Positions 55,014 to 62,182 of a stretch of DNA of 64,000 nucleotides are shown piece after piece. The translations under genes were made by a program, and so were the position numbers. The stretch is from NCBI GenBank assembly GCA_024279035.1, contig JAJRSA010000012.1, positions 1 through 64,000 on the forward strand. Reading direction: 5' to 3'. The notes below the pieces were generated by a model. It made no database searches. It was not told where the DNA came from and was given only the letters and a program-made list of their open reading frames with translations. This DNA comes from Alphaproteobacteria bacterium (GTDB lineage: Bacteria; Pseudomonadota; Alphaproteobacteria; Micavibrionales; Micavibrionaceae). Each line of letters starts with the position of its first letter. Positions within the stretch are counted from its first letter, which is position 1.

Positions 55014-56198
55014 TTAAAACCCAACATCTAATCCTATATCCGCATCGACATCCAAAGTATCGGCCAGAGAGTCTCCTCCCGCGGCTTTTTGTTTCTCAAT
55101 TTGTTGCGCAGAAAAGTTTTCTAGATCTCCTCCAATAACAGTATTATCACAAAAGAACACCATATTCCGTCTCCACACAATCGCTTGTCCAAACCCAAGA
55201 GTAAAGAGGAAGATGAAGAAATTGCCAGCATAAAGTTTAAAGAGGGGCCATCCCATAATTTTACTCTTAAAGCGAAGATCTCCAAGCTTCATCCCTCCAA
55301 ATTGTTTACGGGTGAGCGCGGCTTTGTATCTCAGACTGAATAACATAAAAAGTAAAACACAAATAAGTATAACGATCGGCATAGCTATGGATAAAACTTG
55401 CTCTATCCCCTCTGTCATATTTCCAGCAACAGGAGCTGCAACAGAATTATTTAAGCTTTCTTGTTGTTTTGTTTCTGCATTTTGTATCATTTCCTGCCCT
55501 TTTAATATCCCTCCAATCAATATTCCAAGAAGTAGAGGAATGAGTAGAGGTACCATATATCCTAGAATATATGGTTTCATCAGTCCCTTAGAATTTCCAT
55601 GAAATTCCATCTTCTGTGAGCCAAATTGGAGATTATTCATTTTGTATTTGTGTTTGAGAATGTCGGATTTTGGTTTTAAAAACCCTAATGAGACAATGTT
55701 TAAAATTGTGCGCCAGAGGGTAAATCTTCCATATTTAAGAGCTGATCCTCCGAGATAACCTCGAATACCACGCCATGTTGTACGGGTTGCCATGTATCGA
55801 AAGGAGGCATATTGAGCTACATGAAAGAGATAGCCTAATATAGCATAAAATATAAGATATGCGCCAATAATTATGGTTTGTATAAGGGAAGAAGCGCTAG
55901 GGAGCCCCATAGCCCCTTCCAAGAGAATAAAAAGACAGATAATGGGAAGTACAAATTTTGCAAAGCCACGGAAGAGTTCTCTTCCATTCCCCGTATGCTC
56001 AAAAAAGCTTCCATCCAAACGCACATGACTTGCTTGATAGCGCCGTATTTTTGCTTTGGCCCAGAAACGATAAATCCCCAAAGTTGGAATCATTAAGAGG
56101 ATATTGACAAGCCACACTTTGAATAGCTCACCTGCACGTCCTGTATACTCGAAATGATTGGCTTTAATTTTTTGTTTTTGAGACATAGCTTGAGACAT
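55014..56198 (-). CDS. YjgN family DUF898 membrane protein
   Basis: 394 residues. A soluble start with F-E-Y-T-G-R-A-G-E-L-F is followed by about seven helices. The domain repeats: F-x-Y-T/H-G-N-G-R/K-x-L and W-A-K-A-K-I-R-R-Y appear in the first half and analogous G-N-S-K-G-L-M, Y-A-G-N-F-F-I-F in the second. It is an inner-membrane protein of unknown function. It is coupled to the downstream M48 peptidase and lies 85 bp after PBP1A. Confidence 0.88.
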   Translation of the reverse strand: MSQAMSQKQKIKANHFEYTGRAGELFKVWLVNILLMIPTLGIYRFWAKAKIRRYQASHVRLDGSFFEHTGNGRELFRGFAKFVLPIICLFILLEGAMGLPSASSLIQTIIIGAYLIFYAILGYLFHVAQYASFRYMATRTTWRGIRGYLGGSALKYGRFTLWRTILNIVSLGFLKPKSDILKHKYKMNNLQFGSQKMEFHGNSKGLMKPYILGYMVPLLIPLLLGILIGGILKGQEMIQNAETKQQESLNNSVAAPVAGNMTEGIEQVLSIAMPIVILICVLLFMLFSLRYKAALTRKQFGGMKLGDLRFKSKIMGWPLFKLYAGNFFIFLFTLGFGQAIVWRRNMVFFCDNTVIGGDLENFSAQQIEKQKAAGGDSLADTLDVDADIGLDVGF

Positions 56199-56283
56199 AG
56201 AAAGACTCCTTCTATTTGTAGATTGAATAACTTAATTTCAAATTTAGAGTACACAGTAAAATGTTAAGGGGAGATTAACAGGA

Positions 56284-58758
56284 TTAATAAAGCCCTCCAG
56301 TTCCTGTGCTTTCACTTGTATGTGAAGAAGTTGGATAGTTCTCTTTATAGGAGTCTGAAGAGTGTATGGTTGTAGGAGGAGGCGAAGAATTTTGATAGTA
56401 GACATCATAGGGATTTTTATACTCATACCCATGTTCATCGATGATCGTATCATCATGTGAAATGGTCAAGCTTCCATCAATAATAAGTGTTGAGGTTTCA
56501 GGCGTTGTCCCAGGAACAAAGGCTTCCCAAATTCCTGTTTCATCCAAGGGGCTCACACGACGACCTGTTTTTGGGTTCACACGAATCTGGCGCATCCCTT
56601 CGGGAACACGAAAAGGGGTGGCGGGGACATCTTTGAGGGCAGTCTCCATAAAAGATTTGAAAATCGGGAGTGCCACGGAGGATCCTGTTTCTTTTTTACC
56701 AAGTGATTTAGGCGTATCAAATCCTGTGTAAACGCCCACGACAAGATCAGGAGAAAAACCGATAAACCACGCATCACGAGACTCATTTGTTGTGCCTGTT
56801 TTTCCAGCCAAAGGGCGATTTAAAGAGCGTAAACGCCGTGCTGTTCCCCGTTCTACGACACCCTCCAAGATAGAGACGATCTGATAGACATTTTGTGGAT
56901 TGCTGACGGGAGGGCGCGTATCTGGAATGTCTGGAACGGCTTGATGTCCCCATTGGATAAGATCTCCACAGGAAGGGCATTGGCGATGATCGTGCTGAAA
57001 GATAGTTTCTCCATAGCGATTTTGAATGCGATCAATAAAGGTCGGGACTATTTTTTTCCCGCCATTCACAAGCATGGCATAGGCAGAAGTGATCTCAAAC
57101 AAAGTTGTTTCACTGGCGCCGAGCGCATTAGCTAAATGTGGTTTCAAAGTGGGATCAGCGCCAAAGCGTTTGGCGGTCTCAACGACTTTATCCATGCCTA
57201 CATGGTGGGCAAGGCGTACTGTCATTAAATTTCTAGATTTTTCAACCCCGACACGGATAGGGGTTGGGCCATAATAAGTATCTGAGTAGTTTTTTGGTTT
57301 CCAAATATTTCCGGGACGATCCTCATATTCAAAGGGAGCATCTAAAACACGCGTTGAGGGGGTTAAACCTGACTCTAAGGCGGCGAGATATACAAAGGGT
57401 TTAAAGGCTGATCCCGGTTGGCGCTTGGCTTGAGTTGCGCGGTTATAGGTGCTCTTATCGAATGTCCATCCGCCCTGCATGGCCAAAATACGTCCTGTGT
57501 GAGGATCCATAACAATAATAGCGCCTTGAATCTGAGGAACTTGATGGAGGGCGTATGTTGTGTCTTTGATTTTTTTAACCATCACGGCATTTCCTGCTTT
57601 TAGGGCGTGTGTTGTGCGAGCCCATTTTTGGTCTTTCTCTTGAATACGCCCTTTTGCTCCCTTTTGTGTTTCAATTACCCCAGAGGTATTTTTGACCAGT
57701 GCGAGCTCCCATCCTTTAAGCATTCCTTTTTGGATTTTAACCTCTAAAAAGGCTGTGCCCTTAGCGTTTTTTTTCACAGGACCTCGCCATCCATGTCGTC
57801 GATCATAGGCGAGCAACCCTTCTCGCAAAACACGCATGGACAGATCTTGATAGAGAGGATCAAGAGTTGTACGAATAGAGAGGCCTTTTGTATAGAGGCT
57901 CTCTTCCCCATAGACATGGATCATTTTACGGCGGACTTCTTCAGCAAAATAGGGGGCTTTTACAATATGTTTTTGATCTCTCTTTTTTATTTGCAGAGGG
58001 GTTGCTTTTGCAAGTTCGGCTTGACTGTGTGTGATAAAGCCTTCTTTGTCCATGCGCTCTATCACCCAATTACGACGGCTCATTGCGCGATCATGGTGGC
58101 GGACAGGGTGATAACGGCTTGGCGCCTTTGGGAGAGCGGCGAGATAGGCCACTTCGCTGATACTCAAATCATCAAGCGGCTTATTAAAATAATTCAAACC
58201 CGCGGCACCCACACCATAAGAGCGATATCCCAGAAAGATCTCATTGAGATATAATTCCAAAATCCTATCTTTAGACATCGCCTTATCCATGCGATATGCA
58301 ATAATAGCCTCACGGATTTTACGTTCAAAAGATTGCTCGTTTGTGAGAAGGAAATTTTTAGCGACTTGTTGAGAGATAGTGGACGCACCCACCATTCTTT
58401 TTCCTGATCCATGGTTTTGTAAATTAATTACAATAGCGCGCAAAACGGCTTTAAAATCAACGCCGGGATGTTCATAAAAATTTTGATCTTCGGCGGCAAT
58501 AAAGGCATTTTTGACGCGTTCTGGAATTTCTTCAATCGGGACATAAATCCGACGTTCTTGTGCAAACTCTGCTAATAAGCGTCCATCCCCTGTATGTACG
58601 CGTGTGACAACAGGAGGCTCGTACTCTTTTAAGAACCCATGATCTGGCAGGCCTTGGCTATAGTGATGGACAACACCAATCACCAAGATAATCCCAGAAA
58701 TAAGGCCTAAAAGCCCCAAAGAGACACACCATAAAATGAATTTTCCAAATAGCTTCAT
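56284..58758 (-). CDS. mrcA: Penicillin-binding protein 1A
   Basis: 824 residues. Class A PBP: membrane anchor (about 8-28), glycosyltransferase GT51 domain (E-D-Q-N-F-Y-E-H-P-G at about 90, G-A-S-T-I-S-Q-Q), an OB-like insert (about 320-420), and the transpeptidase with S-A-F-K (about 450), S-R-N and K-T-G-T-T-N-E-S-R-D-A-W (about 655). It polymerises and cross-links peptidoglycan. The Ser/Thr/Tyr-rich last 60 residues are disordered. Confidence 0.95.
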   Translation of the reverse strand: MKLFGKFILWCVSLGLLGLISGIILVIGVVHHYSQGLPDHGFLKEYEPPVVTRVHTGDGRLLAEFAQERRIYVPIEEIPERVKNAFIAAEDQNFYEHPGVDFKAVLRAIVINLQNHGSGKRMVGASTISQQVAKNFLLTNEQSFERKIREAIIAYRMDKAMSKDRILELYLNEIFLGYRSYGVGAAGLNYFNKPLDDLSISEVAYLAALPKAPSRYHPVRHHDRAMSRRNWVIERMDKEGFITHSQAELAKATPLQIKKRDQKHIVKAPYFAEEVRRKMIHVYGEESLYTKGLSIRTTLDPLYQDLSMRVLREGLLAYDRRHGWRGPVKKNAKGTAFLEVKIQKGMLKGWELALVKNTSGVIETQKGAKGRIQEKDQKWARTTHALKAGNAVMVKKIKDTTYALHQVPQIQGAIIVMDPHTGRILAMQGGWTFDKSTYNRATQAKRQPGSAFKPFVYLAALESGLTPSTRVLDAPFEYEDRPGNIWKPKNYSDTYYGPTPIRVGVEKSRNLMTVRLAHHVGMDKVVETAKRFGADPTLKPHLANALGASETTLFEITSAYAMLVNGGKKIVPTFIDRIQNRYGETIFQHDHRQCPSCGDLIQWGHQAVPDIPDTRPPVSNPQNVYQIVSILEGVVERGTARRLRSLNRPLAGKTGTTNESRDAWFIGFSPDLVVGVYTGFDTPKSLGKKETGSSVALPIFKSFMETALKDVPATPFRVPEGMRQIRVNPKTGRRVSPLDETGIWEAFVPGTTPETSTLIIDGSLTISHDDTIIDEHGYEYKNPYDVYYQNSSPPPTTIHSSDSYKENYPTSSHTSESTGTGGLY

Positions 58759-58841
58759 GACATTTTTGTTTATGCCATAGGCGTCGAGTAAAGACTAGAG
58801 GAATTCGACTGAAAAGTAAGTTTGAGACCGATAATCCAGAA

Positions 58842-58869
58842 TTGAAAGTTTCTCTTGCAATCCTATAGC
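58842..58869 (+). promoter_or_regulatory. Candidate rpmF promoter
   Basis: TTGAAA (58842-58847) and TATAGC (58864-58869) are 16 bp apart. An overlapping second pair, TTGCAA (58855-58860) with TATAAG (58879-58884), spacer 18, is also plausible. Both lie 40-60 bp before rpmF in the gap divergent from PBP1A. Confidence 0.4.
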
Positions 58870-58926
58870 GTTTTGGCTTATAAGTCGGCTCTGGTTTTAT
58901 AATGATTTAAAGTAGGATGTAAGAGC

Positions 58927-59106
58927 ATGGCTGTTCCAAAAAGTAAAATATCAAAATCGAAACGCAATATGCGCCGTGCGCATGATTCTTTGACCGCGGT
59001 GAACTGGGTTGAAGATTCTCATACAGGAGAACCTGTGCGTCGTCATCATATTGACCTAAAAACAGGGATGTATAAGGGAAAACAAATTCTCGAAGACGCG
59101 GAGTAA
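58927..59106 (+). CDS. rpmF: 50S ribosomal protein L32
   Basis: 59 residues, translated by hand: [19 protein letters not shown] start, and [14 protein letters not shown] near the end. This is the alphaproteobacterial, cysteine-free form of L32. It heads the conserved rpmF-plsX-fabH-ihfA-merR order. Confidence 0.96.
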   Translation: MAVPKSKISKSKRNMRRAHDSLTAVNWVEDSHTGEPVRRHHIDLKTGMYKGKQILEDAE

Positions 59107-59146
59107 ACAATCCGCTTCGATTGATAAAAAATCTGTGGTATGAAGG

Positions 59147-59174
59147 AGGCAGTATATTTCTACTGCCTTTTTTT
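59147..59174 (+). terminator. Intrinsic terminator between rpmF and plsX
   Basis: AGGCAGTA pairs with TACTGCCT around a 6-base loop and is followed by seven T. It lies 40 bases after rpmF and 28 bases before plsX. Confidence 0.85.
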
Positions 59175-59202
59175 AATTGTTTATCCTGATGGGTTTTAAA
59201 GC

Positions 59203-60255
59203 ATGTCTTCACAAATTACGATTGCACTTGATGTTATGGGGGGAGATCTAGGGGTCAATATGACGATCCCGGGTGCGGCGCGTGCTCTGAAAACCCATTC
59301 TGATATTAAATTTTTATTATTTGGGGATGAAGCAATAATCCGTCCTGTCCTCTCTCGTTATCCTGATTTAAAAACCCATGCCGAGATCATCCATACAGAC
59401 CAGTTTATCTGTAACACTGAAAAGCCGTCTACGGCTTTGCGCAAAGGACGGCATTCAAGCATGCGTTTGGCGATCAATGCTGTGTCCGAAGGCAAAGCAG
59501 ACTGTATTGTCTCTGCTGGAAACACAGGGGCTTTAATGGCGATGGCCAAAATGGTCTTAAAATGTTTGCCCGATATTCGCCGTCCTGCCATTGCGAGTGT
59601 GATGCCGACCAAAGATGGACGTGTTGTCATGCTTGATCTTGGGGCTAATTTATTTTGTGACTCAGAAATTCTTGTGCAATTTTCTTTGTTAGGGGCTGTC
59701 TACTCCAAAGTTGTTGAAGGGAAGGAGACGCCAACAGTCGGTCTTCTCAATATTGGGTCGGAAGATGTGAAGGGGCATGAAGAGCTCCGCACGGCCGCTG
59801 CCGTGTTAGAACGCGTTTCTTTTTCTGGAAAATATTATGGCTTTGTTGAGGGGGATGACATTCCAATGGGCACGACAGATGTCGTGGTCACAGACGGCTT
59901 TACAGGAAATATTGCCCTTAAAACTGCAGAGGGAGTCGCAAAACTCTCAAGTCTTTATATGAAAGATGCCTTTAAATCTTCCCCTCTGGCCATGCTTGGA
60001 GGCCTTTTGGCCAAACCTGCTCTCATACGTATGAAGAAGAAAGTTGATCCTCGCTTTTATAATGGGGGGATGTTTTTGGGGTTAGATGGGGTCTGCGTCA
60101 AAAGTCATGGAGGCACAGATGAAATTGGGTTTTCCAATGCGCTTCAAGTGGCCTATGATCTCATTGAGAATAAATTTAATGACCAAGTGGCTAAAGAGCT
60201 TGAAAATGTGATGGGTCAAGAATCCTTTTTTACCGCTGACACGACAGAAGAATAA
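59203..60255 (+). CDS. plsX: Phosphate acyltransferase PlsX
   Basis: 350 residues. It makes acyl-phosphate from acyl-ACP for the PlsY step of phospholipid synthesis. A-L-D-V-M-G-G-D start, S-A-G-N-T-G-A-L-M-A near residue 105, and G-F-x-G-N-I-A-L-K. It has no membrane helix and is peripheral. fabH follows 8 bp later. Confidence 0.96.
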   Translation: MSSQITIALDVMGGDLGVNMTIPGAARALKTHSDIKFLLFGDEAIIRPVLSRYPDLKTHAEIIHTDQFICNTEKPSTALRKGRHSSMRLAINAVSEGKADCIVSAGNTGALMAMAKMVLKCLPDIRRPAIASVMPTKDGRVVMLDLGANLFCDSEILVQFSLLGAVYSKVVEGKETPTVGLLNIGSEDVKGHEELRTAAAVLERVSFSGKYYGFVEGDDIPMGTTDVVVTDGFTGNIALKTAEGVAKLSSLYMKDAFKSSPLAMLGGLLAKPALIRMKKKVDPRFYNGGMFLGLDGVCVKSHGGTDEIGFSNALQVAYDLIENKFNDQVAKELENVMGQESFFTADTTEE

Positions 60256-60263
60256 AAAACACG

Positions 60264-61226
60264 ATGAGTATTCAATCCATTATTAAGGGCACAGGCTCAT
60301 ATCTTCCCTCCAAAATTCTAACCAATGCTGATCTTGAGAAGATGGTGGACACATCTGATGAATGGATTGTCCAACGAACAGGGATTAAGCAACGTCATAT
60401 TGTGTCTGAGGGCGAGACAACATCAACGCTTGCCATTGAAGCAGCCAAACAGGCGCTAGACGCGTCTGGTCTTGAGGCAAGCGAAATAGATGGTGTGATT
60501 GTAGCCACCACAACACCTGACCTCACTTTTCCTTCTGTGGCGGTGCATGTACAAGCTGCCCTTGGCCTTCCTTCCAAGATGGCCTTTGACGTACAGGCTG
60601 TATGTACAGGGTTTGTGTACGCTCTGAGTACGGCGCACAGCTTCCTTCAAACAGGCATGGCCAAGAATATTTTAGTGATTGGCGCTGAATCTATGTCTAC
60701 GCTCTTGAACTGGGATGATCGGACAACATGTGTTTTGTTCGGAGATGGTGCAGGCGCTGTGGTGCTCGGAGAGAGCCATGATACATCAAGAGGTATTCTC
60801 TCAACACATCTGTATGCAGATGGCACCCACAAAGATATTCTCTGTACCACAGGGGGTGTCTCAAAAACACAAACCGCGGGCACAATTCAAATGCAAGGCC
60901 GAGATATGTTTAAACAAGCGGTGACTCTCATGCACAATGTCGTCGAAGAAGCGCTGTCTACGAATGGATTAACAGACGCCGATCTTGATTGGCTTGTGCC
61001 CCATCAAGCCAATATCCGTATCATTAGTGCCACCGCCGATAAATTAGGACTTTCCATGGACAAAGTTGTGGTTACCGTTGCCGATCATGGAAACACATCC
61101 GCAGCCTCCATCCCCCTTGCCCTTGATCAAGCGGTACGGGATGGACGTATCCAAGACAACCAGTTGATCCTCTTGGAGGCTCTTGGAGGTGGATTAACGT
61201 GGGGGGCAGCGCTCTTAAGATTTTAA
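60264..61226 (+). CDS. fabH: 3-oxoacyl-ACP synthase III
   Basis: 320 residues. It condenses acetyl-CoA with malonyl-ACP to start fatty acid synthesis. Catalytic Cys in A-V-C-T-G-F-V-Y-A (about 113), His in P-H-Q-A-N-I-R and Asn in H-G-N-T-S-A-A-S. D-E-W-I-V-Q-R-T-G-I-K starts the CoA site. Together with plsX it forms the lipid part of the run. Confidence 0.97.
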   Translation: MSIQSIIKGTGSYLPSKILTNADLEKMVDTSDEWIVQRTGIKQRHIVSEGETTSTLAIEAAKQALDASGLEASEIDGVIVATTTPDLTFPSVAVHVQAALGLPSKMAFDVQAVCTGFVYALSTAHSFLQTGMAKNILVIGAESMSTLLNWDDRTTCVLFGDGAGAVVLGESHDTSRGILSTHLYADGTHKDILCTTGGVSKTQTAGTIQMQGRDMFKQAVTLMHNVVEEALSTNGLTDADLDWLVPHQANIRIISATADKLGLSMDKVVVTVADHGNTSAASIPLALDQAVRDGRIQDNQLILLEALGGGLTWGAALLRF

Positions 61227-61264
61227 CAATGAATAGTTTATGAAAAATATATTAAAGTAACCTA

Positions 61265-61293
61265 TTGACCCATAATCCAAATTCCTCTATTCT
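61265..61293 (+). promoter_or_regulatory. Candidate ihfA promoter
   Basis: TTGACC (61265-61270) and TATTCT (61288-61293) with an ideal 17-bp spacer lie about 38 bp upstream of ihfA, in the 104-bp gap after fabH. This would let ihfA-merR be expressed apart from the lipid genes. Confidence 0.5.
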
Positions 61294-61330
61294 GGGTATA
61301 TACACACAATAAATTTAAAGGTGGTTGAAG

Positions 61331-61636
61331 ATGGCCGAAAGAACGATTACACGTGCAGACCTTGCAGATTCTCTCTATCAGGAGCTTGGATTGTCACGCA
61401 ATGAGTCCGCAGATCTTGTTGATTCTGTATTTGAAGAAATGTCTGATGCACTTGTCGCAGGAGAAAATGTTAAGATCTCCTCCTTTGGAAGCTTTATCCT
61501 CAGAGAGAAAAAAGAACGGATTGGACGTAACCCTAAAACAGGCATTGAAGTGCCGATTACACCAAGAACTGTTCTGGTGTTTAAAGCGTCTCATATTCTC
61601 AAGAACTTGATGAATAAGATACGAGGTGAGTCTTAA
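61331..61636 (+). CDS. ihfA: Integration host factor subunit alpha
   Basis: 101 residues from the ATG at 61331; a TTG at 61325 is less likely. HU/IHF fold: T-I-T-R-A-D-L-A start, V-K-I-S-S-F-G-S-F, then the DNA-bending arm [18 protein letters not shown] bends DNA and shapes nucleoid, replication and transcription complexes. AGGTGG lies upstream. Confidence 0.95.
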   Translation: MAERTITRADLADSLYQELGLSRNESADLVDSVFEEMSDALVAGENVKISSFGSFILREKKERIGRNPKTGIEVPITPRTVLVFKASHILKNLMNKIRGES

Positions 61637-61677
61637 ATAACTCGTAAGTGTAAGTCTGTGCCTAAAAGAGAGTAACA

Positions 61678-62169
61678 ATGAGTATATATTTGGCAGAAGA
61701 CGGCGAAGAAAACCAAGGGAGTGTAAAAAAAGCCAAAGGGGCTTTCCGGACCATCAGTGAGGTTGCGGATATGCTTGCCGTGCAACAACATGTGCTCCGA
61801 TTTTGGGAAACAAAGTTTTCACAAGTAAAACCTTTAACGCGAGGTGGTGGACGACGATACTACCGTCCCGAAGATGTCGGCGTCCTCCAAAAAGTACATC
61901 ATATTCTCTATAAAGAAGGCTACACAATCAAGGGCGCACAGAAGCTTTTAAAAGGCTTAAGCAAAGGACAGGTGGCACAGCTCTCTCTTCAACGTTTAGC
62001 CTCTGAACAGCACAACGAACCACAAACAAAATCTCCTGAAAAACAAACAGAGTCCGCCCCCGTTCAAGGCCTAACAACACACCAAAAAGCTGTGTTAGAG
62101 TCCTTACTTGGGGACCTCACAGACATACGCGACAGCCTAAAGAAGTCTATGTTTAGCTCCAAGTTATGA
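61678..62169 (+). CDS. MerR family transcriptional regulator
   Basis: 163 residues. Winged-helix start [11 protein letters not shown] and V-L-R-F-W-E-T-K-F, then [12 protein letters not shown], a coiled coil and a variable tail. This is the group always found behind ihfA in Alphaproteobacteria, lacking metal-binding cysteines; its effector is unknown. The tRNA gene often found after it is not present here. It converges on the repeat protein with 13 bp between stops. Confidence 0.92.
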   Translation: MSIYLAEDGEENQGSVKKAKGAFRTISEVADMLAVQQHVLRFWETKFSQVKPLTRGGGRRYYRPEDVGVLQKVHHILYKEGYTIKGAQKLLKGLSKGQVAQLSLQRLASEQHNEPQTKSPEKQTESAPVQGLTTHQKAVLESLLGDLTDIRDSLKKSMFSSKL

Positions 62170-62182
62170 TGAAATCATAAAT

